From: an uncultured Pseudorhodoferax sp.
GTDB lineage: Bacteria > Pseudomonadota > Gammaproteobacteria > Burkholderiales > Burkholderiaceae
Reading direction: 5' to 3'
NCBI GenBank assembly: GCA_913776795.1
Contig: CAJYRH010000137.1
Span: 1 to 17,247 of the forward strand
Length of the DNA stretch: 17,247 nt
Positions 6,512-14,364 of the stretch are shown here, one piece after another; within the stretch, counting starts at the first letter, position 1, and the number at the start of each line of letters is the position of its first letter. The notes beneath the pieces were generated by a model, which did not search any database, was not told the DNA's origin, and worked only from the letters and a program-made list of their open reading frames with translations. Position numbers and translations under genes: made by a program.

Positions 6512-7231
6512 ATGCCTTTGCTCGAACTGAATGACGTGCACACCCACATCGGCGCGTACCACATCCTGCACGGGGTCGACCTCGTCGTTCCCGGGGGCCA
6601 GGTCACCATGCTGCTGGGCCGCAACGGCGCCGGCAAGTCGACCACGCTGCGCACGGTGATGGGCCTGTGGCATGCGTCGCAGGGCAGGGTGGTGCTGTCC
6701 GGGCAGGACATCACGGCCACGGCGACCCCGCAGATCGCCGCGCTGGGCGTGGCCTACGTGCCCGAGAACATGGGCATCTTCGCCGACCTCACGGTCAGGG
6801 AAAACATGCTGCTGGCCGCGCGTGCCGCCAAGCGTGCCGAGCAGATGGACTCCGCGCGGCTGCAATGGATCTTCAGGATGTTCCCGGCCGTCGAGAAGTT
6901 CTGGAACCACCCGGCCGGCAAGCTCTCGGGCGGGCAGAAGCAGATGCTGGCCGTGGCCCGCGCCATTGTCGAGCCGCGCCGGCTGCTGATCGTGGACGAG
7001 CCCAGCAAGGGACTGGCGCCGGCCATCATCGACAACATGATCGACGCTTTCGCCCAACTCAAGGCGCAGGGCGTGACCATCCTGCTCGTCGAGCAGAACC
7101 TCAACTTCGCGCGGCGGCTGGGCGACACCGTGGCCGTGATGGACAACGGGCGCGTGGTGCACGCCGGCGGCATGGCCGACTTCGCCGCCGACCCGGCGTT
7201 GCAGCAGTCGCTGCTGGGGCTGGCGCTATGA
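6512..7231 (+). CDS. Liv-type ABC transporter ATP-binding protein (LivF-like)
   Basis: 239-residue second ATPase of the importer. Walker A is GRNGAGKS (36-43), signature LSGGQ (138-142), Walker B LLIVDEP (158-164). The switch position reads VEQN with glutamine in place of histidine, as is usual for LivF. The ATG at 6512 is preferred because GAGGAG stands 9 nt upstream and MPLLELNDVHTHIG matches the family N-terminus. An in-frame ATG at 6449, overlapping the previous stop as ATGA, would add 21 residues encoded mostly by the junction repeat. The stop overlaps the next permease start (ATGA at 7228), indicating translational coupling. Confidence 0.9.
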   Translation: MPLLELNDVHTHIGAYHILHGVDLVVPGGQVTMLLGRNGAGKSTTLRTVMGLWHASQGRVVLSGQDITATATPQIAALGVAYVPENMGIFADLTVRENMLLAARAAKRAEQMDSARLQWIFRMFPAVEKFWNHPAGKLSGGQKQMLAVARAIVEPRRLLIVDEPSKGLAPAIIDNMIDAFAQLKAQGVTILLVEQNLNFARRLGDTVAVMDNGRVVHAGGMADFAADPALQQSLLGLAL

Positions 7232-8205
7232 GCCATTTCGACTGGAAGCCGCTGGCGCTCGTGCCCGCGCTCGCGCTGCTGGCCTTGCCGCTGGTCGGCT
7301 CGTCCTCGACCTGGCTCACGCTCACGGTGGCCGGCCTGGCCATGGGCATGATCGTCTTCATCATCGCCTCGGGCCTCACGCTGGTATTCGGCCTGATGGA
7401 CGTGTTGAACTTCGGTCACGGCCTGTTCATCGCGCTGGGCGCTTTCGTCGCCAGCAGCGTGCTGGGCCTCATGGGCGACTGGACCGGCTCGCAGGAACTG
7501 TGGCGCAACCTCGTCGCCGTGTTCCCGGCCATGCTGGTGGCCATGGCGGTGGCGGCCGCAGTCGGCCTGGCCTTCGAGCGCTTCATCGTGCGGCCGGTCT
7601 ACGGCCAGCACCTGAAGCAGATCCTCATCACCATGGGCGGCATGATCATCGGCGAGGAGTTCATCAAGATGGTCTGGGGGCCGGCGCAGATCCCGCTGCC
7701 GCTGCCCGAGGCGCTGCGCGGCTCGCTGTTCATCGGCGACGCGGCCATCAGCCGCTACCGGCTGCTGGCGGTGGCCGTCGGTCTGGCGGTGTACGTGGCG
7801 CTGGCCTGGACGCTGGCGCGCACCAAGATCGGCCTGTTGATCCGCGCGGGCGTGCAGGACCGCGAGATGGTCGAGTCCCTGGGCTACCGCATCGGGCGCC
7901 TGTTCGTGGGGGTCTTCGTGGCCGGCAGCGCGCTCGCGGGCCTGGGCGGCGTGATGTGGGGACTATTCCAGCAGAACCTGATCCCGCAGATGGGCGCGCA
8001 GGTGAACGTGCTGATCTTCATCGTCATCATCATCGGCGGCCTGGGCTCGACCACGGGCGCGCTGATCGGCGCGCTGCTGGTGGGGTTGATGGTCAACTAC
8101 GTGGGCTTCGTGCTGCCGGTGGCCACGCAGTTCGCGTCGATCGCACTGATGGTGGCGGTGCTCATGTGGCGGCCGCAAGGCGTCTACCCGGTGGTGAAGG
8201 TATGA
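7228..8205 (+). CDS. Liv-type ABC transporter permease (LivH-like)
   Basis: 325-residue inner-membrane permease, one half of the substrate channel. It has about eight hydrophobic segments. Family features include GLTLVFGLMDVLNFGHG near residues 48-64 and the EAA-type coupling region around TKIGLLIRAGVQDREMVESLGY, then GLGGVMWGLF and IIIGGLGSTTGALIGALLVG near the C-terminus. The start overlaps the ATPase stop by 4 nt. The end overlaps a possible ATG of the next permease. Substrate cannot be read from the sequence. Confidence 0.9.
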   Translation: MSHFDWKPLALVPALALLALPLVGSSSTWLTLTVAGLAMGMIVFIIASGLTLVFGLMDVLNFGHGLFIALGAFVASSVLGLMGDWTGSQELWRNLVAVFPAMLVAMAVAAAVGLAFERFIVRPVYGQHLKQILITMGGMIIGEEFIKMVWGPAQIPLPLPEALRGSLFIGDAAISRYRLLAVAVGLAVYVALAWTLARTKIGLLIRAGVQDREMVESLGYRIGRLFVGVFVAGSALAGLGGVMWGLFQQNLIPQMGAQVNVLIFIVIIIGGLGSTTGALIGALLVGLMVNYVGFVLPVATQFASIALMVAVLMWRPQGVYPVVKV

Positions 8206-8213
8206 ACGCCGTT

Positions 8214-8233
8214 CGGCCGCCCGAAGGCGTTCG
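8214..8233 (+). repeat. Junction repeat copy 2 (CGGCCGCCCGAAGGCGTTCG)
   Basis: Second copy of the junction repeat, 8 bp after the stop of the first permease gene, differing from the copy at 6461-6480 at 2 of 20 positions. Over the wider 32-bp stretch beginning at the ATGA, 26 bases agree and all six differences are transitions. If translated, both copies encode a short RPxEGxR peptide in frame with the following gene. Confidence 0.5.
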
Positions 8234-8261
8234 GCACCGCAGCGCCCAGCGCGCAGGCCCG

Positions 8262-9329
8262 ATGTCCCGGATCCTGTCCCACGACCTGCCGCGCAGCCGC
8301 TGGCTGGCGCTCGTCCTCGTCGCGCTGCTGGTCGGCCTGGCGTTCGCGCCCTTCCTGTTCCCTGGCGTGAAGGCGCTCAACGTCGCGGCCAAGGTGCTGG
8401 TGTTCGTGGTGCTCGTCGCCAGCTTCGACCTGCTGCTGGGCTATACGGGCATCGTGAGCTTTGCCCACACCATGTTCTTCGGCATCGGGGCCTATGGCGT
8501 GGCGATCGCGTCCGCGCGCATGGGCGCAGGTTGGGACGCACTGGCCGTGGGCGTCGGTGCGGCGCTGGCCTTGTCCTTCGTGCTGTCGCTGGCCATCGGC
8601 CTGTTCTCGTTGCGGGTGCGGGCGATCTTCTTCGCGATGATCACGCTGGCCGTGGCCTCGGCCTTCCAGACGCTGGCCTCGCAGCTGTCGTCGTTCACCG
8701 GCGGCGAGGACGGGCTGACCTTCAAGATGCCCGAGCTGATCTCGCCCAGCTTCGAGTTCGCCGAGGAGCCCTTCCTCGGGGCCTCGCTGGATGGGCGGCT
8801 CCTTTGCTACTACCTGCTGTTCGTGCTGGCAGTGTTGCAGGTGCTGGCGCTGCTGCGCATCGTCAACTCGCCGTTCGGCCGCGTGTTGCAGGCGATCCGT
8901 GAGAACGAGTTCCGCGCCGAGGCGATCGGCTACCGCGTGGTGGTCTACCGCACGACGGCGGCGGTGCTGTCGGCCCTGTTCGCCACGCTGGCCGGCGCCA
9001 TGCTGGCCATCTGGCTGCGCTACAACGGGCCGGACACCTCGCTGTCGTTCGAGATCATGGTCGACATCCTGCTCATCGTCGTGATCGGCGGCATGGGCAC
9101 GGTGTACGGCGCGGCCATCGGCGCCACCCTGTTCGTGGTCGCGCAGAGCTACCTGCAGGACCTGCTGCGCATGGCGAACGAGGCGGTCGCCGGCGTGCCC
9201 TGGCTCGCGGCCGTGTTCACGCCGGACCGCTGGCTGCTCTGGCTGGGCCTGTTGTTCGTGCTCTCGGTCTACCACTTTCCGACCGGCATCGTCGGGCGCC
9301 TGCGGGCGCGCGCTTTGGCACGGCGCTGA
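8262..9329 (+). CDS. Liv-type ABC transporter permease (LivM-like)
   Basis: 355-residue second permease. Family landmarks are SFDLLLGYTGIVSFAHTMFFG near residues 47-67, SLRVRAIFFAMITLAVASAF, the cytoplasmic coupling region around FGRVLQAIRENEFRAEAIGY, and IGGMGTVYGAAIGA near residues 275-288. It is a multi-pass inner-membrane protein forming the channel with the preceding permease. The start is uncertain. ATG at 8262 gives MSRILSHDLPRSRW but only a weak AGG upstream. An in-frame ATG at 8202, overlapping the previous stop, adds 20 residues encoded by the junction repeat. The next gene begins 25 bp after the stop. Confidence 0.88.
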   Translation: MSRILSHDLPRSRWLALVLVALLVGLAFAPFLFPGVKALNVAAKVLVFVVLVASFDLLLGYTGIVSFAHTMFFGIGAYGVAIASARMGAGWDALAVGVGAALALSFVLSLAIGLFSLRVRAIFFAMITLAVASAFQTLASQLSSFTGGEDGLTFKMPELISPSFEFAEEPFLGASLDGRLLCYYLLFVLAVLQVLALLRIVNSPFGRVLQAIRENEFRAEAIGYRVVVYRTTAAVLSALFATLAGAMLAIWLRYNGPDTSLSFEIMVDILLIVVIGGMGTVYGAAIGATLFVVAQSYLQDLLRMANEAVAGVPWLAAVFTPDRWLLWLGLLFVLSVYHFPTGIVGRLRARALARR

Positions 9330-9354
9330 TTCGTTCCACCAGAGGAGACAGACC

Positions 9355-11475
9355 ATGCGATGCGAGAACCTGCGGCGGATGCCGCTCTGTGCCGTGGCCC
9401 TGGCGGCCGTCACACTGGCGGCCGGTTGCGGCGACGACGGCCCCAGGGCCAACGTCAAACCCGATTTCGTCGGCACGGTGACCATGCTGGAGTACGACGG
9501 CGACGAGAACGACCTGCTGACTGCCGGCCTGGGCAAGACCGGGCTGGCGGGCGCGGCGCCAGGCTACACCAACGCCGCAGCGCCGACCGCAGTCGAACTG
9601 CGCCGCAATGCCATCTACAACAACTACCGCGCGCTGCTGGACATGACAGCCGCCGGCGGCTACGGCGTGCTGTACGGCCCCAACGTGGCGCTGGACGGCA
9701 CGGCATCGCTGGGCGAGGGCAAGGTGGCCGGCGGCGAGTACATCGCCTACAGCGACGACGGCACGGGCCGGCGCAACGTCACGCTCATGGTGCAGGTGCC
9801 GAACAGCTTCGATGCCAGGCAACCCTGCATCGTGACCGCCACGTCGTCGGGATCCCGCGGTGTCTACGGCGCCATCTCGGCCGGCGAGTGGGCGCTCAAG
9901 CGCGGCTGTGCCGTGGCCTACACCGACAAGGGCACGGGCGCGGCGCCGCACGACCTGCAGAACGACACCGTGCCGCTGGTCGATGGCACGCGTGCGGCAT
10001 CGGGTACGGCCGGCGCGGCGGCGGCCTTCCGTGCTGCACTGACCGACAGCGAGCGCGCGGCGTTCAACGCGGCCACGCCCAACCGCTTCGCGTTCAAGCA
10101 CGCGCACTCGCAGCAGAACCCGGAGAAGGACTGGGGCCGCTTCACGCTGCAGGCCGTGCAATTCGCGTTCTACGTGCTCAACGAACGGCTGGGCGAGCGC
10201 GCGGGCGACGGCACGCGGCTGCAGACCTTCGCGCGCGGCAACACGCTGGTGATCGCGTCCAGCATTTCCAATGGCGGGGGCGCGGCGCTGGCGGCGGCAG
10301 AGCTCGACGACCAGGGCTGGATCGATGCGGTGGCGGTGTCGGAGCCAGCGGTGGAGTTGCCGGCGGATCCTGGTGTGAGCATCCGGCGCGGCGCCACGTC
10401 CGTGCCGGTCAGCGCGAAGACGCTGATCGACTTCACGACCTACGCGCAGGTGTACCAGTCCTGTGCTTCACTGGCGCCCAGCCTGGCCGGTGCGCCGTAC
10501 CAGGCCGCTTACGGCGCGGCCTTCGCCACCGTGGCGCCGCTGCGCTGCGCTTCGCTGAAAGCCAAGGGGCTGCTCGCCGGCACCACGACCCCGGCGCAGG
10601 CCGAGGAGGCCCTGGCCAAGTTGCGGGCCTATGGCTGGGAGGCCGAGGCGCAGGTGCTCCATCCCTCGCTGGCCGCCTTCGAGGTGGCGCCTGCCGTGGC
10701 GGTGACTTTCGCGAACGCGCTGGCGCGTGCCGGTGCGCAGGATCGGCTGTGCGGCTATGGCTACGGTGCCACCAGCGCGCTGGGTGTGCCGCAGGCGCTG
10801 GACGCCACGGCGCTGGCCAGCATGTTTGCGACGGGCAACGGTGTGCCGCCTGCTGTTGGCGTGCAGCTCATCAATGAGAACAACCCTGGTGGTGCGGCGC
10901 GTGATCTGCTGTCGCGCTCGCCGTCCACCGGCGCCTTCGACATGAACCTGGACGGGGCCCTGTGCCTGCGCAACCTGGTCGAGGGCAACGACGCCTGGGC
11001 GCAGCGCCTGAAGACCGGCGTGGACGAGACGCGACGCAGCGGCAACCTGCGCGGCAAGCCCGTCGTGATCGTGCACGGCCGCGACGATGCGCTGCTGCCG
11101 GTATCGCACACCTCGCGTCCCTACGTGGCCCTGAACCGCAAGGTCGAGGGCGCGGCCAGCAATCTCAGCTACATCGAGGTCACCAACGCCCAGCACTTCG
11201 ACAGCTTCATCGGCCTGCCCGGCGTGCTGCCCGGCTACGACAGCCGCTACATCCCGCTGCACGTGTACCTGAACCACGCGCTGGACGCGGTCTGGGCGAA
11301 CCTGCGCAACGGAACGGCGTTGCCACCCAGCCAGGTGGTGCGCACCGTGCCGCGCGGCGGCGCGCCGGGCGCCGCGCCGGCCATCACGGCCGCGAACGTG
11401 CCCGCCATCGCCACCACCCCGGCTGCGGCCAATCGCATCGACTACACCGCCGGTGTGCTGACCATCCCCGACTGA
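9355..11475 (+). CDS. D-(-)-3-hydroxybutyrate oligomer hydrolase, lipoprotein
   Basis: 706-residue enzyme of the 3HB-oligomer hydrolase family (EC 3.1.1.22), which cleaves soluble oligomers released from poly-3-hydroxybutyrate into 3-hydroxybutyrate. Length and motifs fit the roughly 700-residue family. The likely nucleophile S305 lies in SISNGGG (303-309); D577 or D578 in HGRDD and H614 in NAQHFDS are likely partners. Other family stretches are YTDKGTGAAPHDLQ and FKHAHSQQNPEKDWGRF. The N-terminus is a lipoprotein signal ending LAAGC, so the enzyme should be anchored outside the cytoplasm. AGAGGAG lies 7 nt before the ATG. It sits 25 bp behind a complete Liv-type ABC importer and 8 bp before an alpha/beta hydrolase gene. 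That suggests the products are imported by this transporter (inference). Confidence 0.88.
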   Translation: MRCENLRRMPLCAVALAAVTLAAGCGDDGPRANVKPDFVGTVTMLEYDGDENDLLTAGLGKTGLAGAAPGYTNAAAPTAVELRRNAIYNNYRALLDMTAAGGYGVLYGPNVALDGTASLGEGKVAGGEYIAYSDDGTGRRNVTLMVQVPNSFDARQPCIVTATSSGSRGVYGAISAGEWALKRGCAVAYTDKGTGAAPHDLQNDTVPLVDGTRAASGTAGAAAAFRAALTDSERAAFNAATPNRFAFKHAHSQQNPEKDWGRFTLQAVQFAFYVLNERLGERAGDGTRLQTFARGNTLVIASSISNGGGAALAAAELDDQGWIDAVAVSEPAVELPADPGVSIRRGATSVPVSAKTLIDFTTYAQVYQSCASLAPSLAGAPYQAAYGAAFATVAPLRCASLKAKGLLAGTTTPAQAEEALAKLRAYGWEAEAQVLHPSLAAFEVAPAVAVTFANALARAGAQDRLCGYGYGATSALGVPQALDATALASMFATGNGVPPAVGVQLINENNPGGAARDLLSRSPSTGAFDMNLDGALCLRNLVEGNDAWAQRLKTGVDETRRSGNLRGKPVVIVHGRDDALLPVSHTSRPYVALNRKVEGAASNLSYIEVTNAQHFDSFIGLPGVLPGYDSRYIPLHVYLNHALDAVWANLRNGTALPPSQVVRTVPRGGAPGAAPAITAANVPAIATTPAAANRIDYTAGVLTIPD

Positions 11476-11483
11476 GTTCGCCC

Positions 11484-12359
11484 ATGACCCCCAGCTCGCA
11501 TTACGTGGTCTGCGCCGGCCGCGAGATCCACTACACCGATTGGGGTGCACCCGACGCCCCCGTGGTGATCGCCTGGCACGGCCTGGCCCGCACAGGCCGC
11601 GACATGGACGAGCTGGCCATGCACCTGGCCGACCGCTACCGCGTGGTCTGCCCGGACACCATCGGCCGCGGCCTCAGCCAGTGGAGCCCGGTGCCGCGCG
11701 AGGAGTACTGCATCGCGTTCTACGTGCGGCTGGCCGAGGCGCTGCTCGATGCGCTCGGCATTGCACGTGTGCACTGGGTCGGCACCTCCATGGGCGGGGC
11801 CATCGGCATGGCCTGCGCCGGCGGCCTGGTGGCGCCGGGCATGCGCGCGCGCATCCGCAGCCTGGTGCTGAACGACAACGCGCCACAGCTGGCCGACGCC
11901 GCGATCGCGCGCATCCGCGCCTATGCCGGCCAGCCGCCGGCCTTCGCCACGGTGACCGAACTCGAGGCCTTTTTCCGCCAGGCCTACGCACCCTACGGCT
12001 GGCTCGGCGACGCGCAGTGGCGCAGGCTGACGGAAACGTCCACACGGCGCCTTCCCGACGGCCGCGTGACCCCGCATTACGACCCGGCCATGGTCGGCCA
12101 GTTCGTCGACCATCCCGGCGATTACCTGCTGTGGGACGCCTACGACGCGATCGCCGCGCCGGTGCTGTGTTTGCGCGGCGCTCAGTCCGATCTCGTGCTG
12201 CCCGAGACCGTGCAGGCCATGCGCGGTCGCGGGCCTGGCGCGGCGGGACGCCTGCAGGTGATCGAGGTGCCCGGCTGCGGCCATGCGCCGGCACTCAATG
12301 TGCCGCAACAGCTGACGCCGGTGCGCGCCTTCATCGACACTGCGCAGGCGGCTGGCTGA
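11484..12359 (+). CDS. Alpha/beta hydrolase
   Basis: 291-residue alpha/beta hydrolase without a signal peptide, so probably cytoplasmic. The oxyanion segment is WHGLAR (31-36), the nucleophile elbow GTSMGG has S102, and the likely acid and base are D236 (QSDLVLP) and H267 (GCGHAP), giving a complete triad. It is the last gene of the operon, 8 bp after the oligomer hydrolase, with no strong ribosome-binding site and thus probably coupled. By context it may hydrolyse imported short 3-hydroxybutyrate oligomers or a related ester. The fold is certain; the substrate is not known. Confidence 0.88.
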   Translation: MTPSSHYVVCAGREIHYTDWGAPDAPVVIAWHGLARTGRDMDELAMHLADRYRVVCPDTIGRGLSQWSPVPREEYCIAFYVRLAEALLDALGIARVHWVGTSMGGAIGMACAGGLVAPGMRARIRSLVLNDNAPQLADAAIARIRAYAGQPPAFATVTELEAFFRQAYAPYGWLGDAQWRRLTETSTRRLPDGRVTPHYDPAMVGQFVDHPGDYLLWDAYDAIAAPVLCLRGAQSDLVLPETVQAMRGRGPGAAGRLQVIEVPGCGHAPALNVPQQLTPVRAFIDTAQAAG

Positions 12360-12372
12360 ATGCGGCGGCGCG

Positions 12373-12573
12373 TCAGGGGGCCGCGAAAACGGTGCCCGGC
12401 GGCGTGGCCTGCAGCCATTGCGCGCCGCGACTGGGCGGGCCGGGATCGAAGGCGTCGGACTCCCGCGCTGTGAGCGCGTCGTCCGGTTCCTCTCCGCCGC
12501 CGCAGCCTGGCAGCAGGGCGGCTGCGAGCAGGACGATGGACAGGGTCGTGTGCATGGACATGGTGGTCAGCAT
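12373..12573 (-). CDS. Small predicted lipoprotein, function unknown
   Basis: 66-residue ORF on the minus strand, convergent with the alpha/beta hydrolase gene and separated from it by 13 bp. Residues 1-23 form a lipoprotein-type signal with hydrophobic core LSIVLLAAALLPG, then C24 as the probable lipid attachment site followed by GGGEEPDD. The remaining 40 residues are polar and proline-rich with no domain I recognise. Other in-frame starts exist (GTG at 12606, ATG at 12561 and 12555), none with a strong ribosome-binding site. The lipobox is the main support. It could be an entericidin-like or orphan surface peptide. Confidence 0.5.
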   Translation of the reverse strand: MLTTMSMHTTLSIVLLAAALLPGCGGGEEPDDALTARESDAFDPGPPSRGAQWLQATPPGTVFAAP

Positions 12574-12606
12574 TCTGTCGTGATGGGGGTTGGTTCGTTC
12601 GGCCAC

Positions 12607-13495
12607 GACAGGGTTCTCGGCACTTCACAATCCCGCCACAGTTGTGCCAGCGGCAGCCGCGGTGATGCAGCATCTTCTGCCCGTGCTTCGCGGTGGGTGC
12701 GGCCGATCCGACGCAGTGGAGCGCTTACGAAGCGACACACATCCCCTTCGTCATGCTGCACTCGCGCCGGGCCGGTCGGCCGTGGCAAGACACATCCGTT
12801 GTGCGTGGAGGCCCTGGGCCGGGCTGCGGCGCGCGCCGATCCAGTCAAGCCGGAGCCAAGGCCAACTGCCGCGCTGTGATGCCTGCTCCGTCGCCATGGC
12901 GCCGCGCTGGTGCAGGCCGCCGATGTGGCTGGGCCGGTATGGGATGTCGACGCTGCTGGGCTGGATCTGGTTTCGCGCCAGCATGCCCTTGGGCGCGATG
13001 CGGCGAGACAGGGTTGCCGTGGCGCAGCAGGGCCGTATGGCCGTATGGCCGTGAAGCCCGGGGGGGGGGCGGGCGGCTCTGCCGTCGGTGGAGCAGCACA
13101 ACTTGTCCCTGCATGCCGTGGGCAAGGCTGTGGACAAGCGCTGGGAGAACCCGCGCAAGCCTTGCCGGGCGCGGCCTGCAGCCTGGTGCCTGCGAAATAG
13201 GCACGCAGCTTCGTGCGCATCGACCACGGCATCCGAGAGGCTTGCTTCTGCGCTGGACCGAGCTTCGAGCGCCCGCCCTGCTTGGCGGGAACCGGTCGCA
13301 ACCGCTCAGCAGGCATTTCGCACCGCCCAGCGCCTCCATGAAGCCAAGCGGAAATCCGTGCAGTAAGTCGCCTGGGCCTGGCCCGCTGTGTTGCACCATC
13401 CGCCCCGCGTCCCGGCCTGCAGCCGGCCGAACCGTCCATGCGATTGCCGTCAGGAGCCGGGCGTTCGATGCCTGCAGACCATCACCCCATCCTCG
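12607..13495. other. Gene-poor region with no supportable CDS
   Basis: Several frames stay open here on both strands, as expected at this GC content, but none gives a recognisable protein, a good start or consistent codon use. Visible features are a tandem 8-bp repeat GGCCGTAT (13031-13052, two copies plus a partial third), a run of ten G at 13060-13069, and a CTTGTCC/GGACAAG inverted repeat spanning 13102-13138. It may hold a decayed gene or island remnant. I cannot name one. Confidence 0.5.
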
Positions 13496-13696
13496 ATGTC
13501 CATGAAACGTCTCCTGATCGCCATCGCATGTGTGTTCTCAGTCTCCGCCGTGGTGGCGTTCGGCCGCTTCGCTGACGTGCTGCCGTCGGCACAGGCGCCC
13601 GCGACGCTGGCTGCAGGCTGGGTTTCCGACGACGGGTGGGCGCTGATCGCGACGGTCATCGCGATGTTGTTGATCATCAAGCGGCGCAAAGGCTGA
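13496..13696 (+). CDS. Small two-segment membrane protein, hypothetical
   Basis: 66-residue ORF. The N-terminus (MSMKRLLIAIACVFSVSAVV) looks like a signal peptide or membrane anchor. The C-terminus is a hydrophobic segment (WALIATVIAMLLII, about residues 48-61) ending in the basic tail KRRKG. This signal, short polar middle, membrane span and basic tail resembles sorting-signal layouts, but no PEP or LPXTG motif precedes the span. There is no ribosome-binding site before either ATG (13496 or 13502). A CAGGAG at 13451 points to an ATG at 13468 in another frame. The hydrophobic pattern is the only support. Confidence 0.42.
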   Translation: MSMKRLLIAIACVFSVSAVVAFGRFADVLPSAQAPATLAAGWVSDDGWALIATVIAMLLIIKRRKG

Positions 13697-13833
13697 GCCT
13701 CGGATCCAGGCATCGGCCCCCGCCAGCCGTTGCTGAAGTGCGAAACCCAGGGTTTGCACTGTTCAAAAACATGACTTATGTGTCGAATATCACGGTATCA
13801 ATTCGTTGCAAACCCGTTGGTCTCGACACTTCC

Positions 13834-13965
13834 ATGACGCTCACCGCACTCATCACCGTCGCCTTCATTGCATTCCTTGCCCGCGGCGCCATGGCAGCCG
13901 GCGCCCGTCTTGAGCAAATCAGCCGGGAACGTCTGGAGAATGCCGGGATGCGCGAAACGCGCTGA
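13834..13965 (+). CDS. Small ORF with N-terminal membrane segment, doubtful
   Basis: 43-residue ORF starting MTLTALITVAFIAFLARGAM, a likely single membrane segment, followed by a charged helix (ARLEQISRERLENAGMRETR). The layout matches many one-span small membrane proteins. It is preceded by a locally AT-richer stretch (about 13755-13805) that could hold a promoter, but no box is close to consensus and no ribosome-binding site is clear. It may not be translated. Confidence 0.3.
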   Translation: MTLTALITVAFIAFLARGAMAAGARLEQISRERLENAGMRETR

Positions 13966-14329
13966 TACCACGCGCAGCGCTGGCGGGCACCGGGGCGGCG
14001 TCCGGTACCGCGCTACCTCATTCGGCTTGCGCCTCCCAGTCAGCGCAGTGGCCTTGCAGCGTCATGTTCCGAAGTGGGATCGGCCAGCCCAGTGCCGAGC
14101 CGCCTTCGAGCTGCTGCACGCTCTCCGTTCCCCACCTGTCCCTGCCGCCGGTAGGCAAGGTGGCGGACAGCCGCCTGCAGAACTTCCGTCATCGTTCCAT
14201 GGCTCGGGTTGCGACACCGTGCCCAGAGAACCGGCAGACCGGGACATGGCATGAACACGGAGGCGCCGAACCTGCGTGCAGGCCGCCGCGCGGTAGCGAC
14301 ACGGGGCCGGTTCGACGCTTCAGAACGCA
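13966..14329. other. Intergenic stretch, nothing recognised
   Basis: No ORF here has a plausible start, composition or family resemblance on either strand, and I see no repeat shared with the rest of the window. It borders the terminator hairpin and the 3' end of the tRNA gene. Confidence 0.45.
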
Positions 14330-14364
14330 CAAAGGGTCAGGCCCTTACGGGGCCTGACCCTTTG
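14330..14364. terminator. Intrinsic terminator hairpin between tRNA-Thr and the gene-poor region
   Basis: Perfect 15-bp stem (CAAAGGGTCAGGCCC and its complement) around the 5-nt loop TTACG. On the plus strand it is followed by ATTTTC, a short T-run, so it should stop transcription arriving from the left. On the minus strand it begins 6 nt after the tRNA CCA end and would terminate or mark the 3' end of the tRNA/fbp transcript, though no T-run follows on that side. Confidence 0.75.

Noticed and set aside
7500..8261. Open frame upstream of the second permease, overlapping the first
   Set aside because: It is the out-of-frame Arg/Gly-rich shadow of the LivH-like gene. The real protein begins at 8262 or 8202.
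8184..12308. Long minus-strand frames opposite the second permease, the oligomer hydrolase and the alpha/beta hydrolase
   Set aside because: All are antisense shadows, rich in Arg, His, Gln and Gly, without starts, motifs or family matches.
13102..13138. CTTGTCC/GGACAAG inverted repeat with TGTGGACAA, resembling a DnaA-box-like word
   Set aside because: A single near-match with no cluster, no AT-rich unwinding stretch and no replication gene nearby.
12567..13439. 290-codon minus-strand frame and overlapping frames in the gene-poor tract
   Set aside because: Arg/Pro/Ala-rich, low-information sequence in several frames at once, with no recognisable domain and no ribosome-binding site. I cannot support it as a gene.
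13496..13696. PEP-CTERM or LPXTG sorting signal in the small membrane ORF
   Set aside because: The C-terminal span and basic tail are present but neither recognition motif precedes them.
13754..13788. Possible sigma-70 promoter (TTGCAC, 17 bp, TATGTG) before the 43-residue ORF
   Set aside because: Each box matches only about half of its consensus, so I do not list it as a feature.
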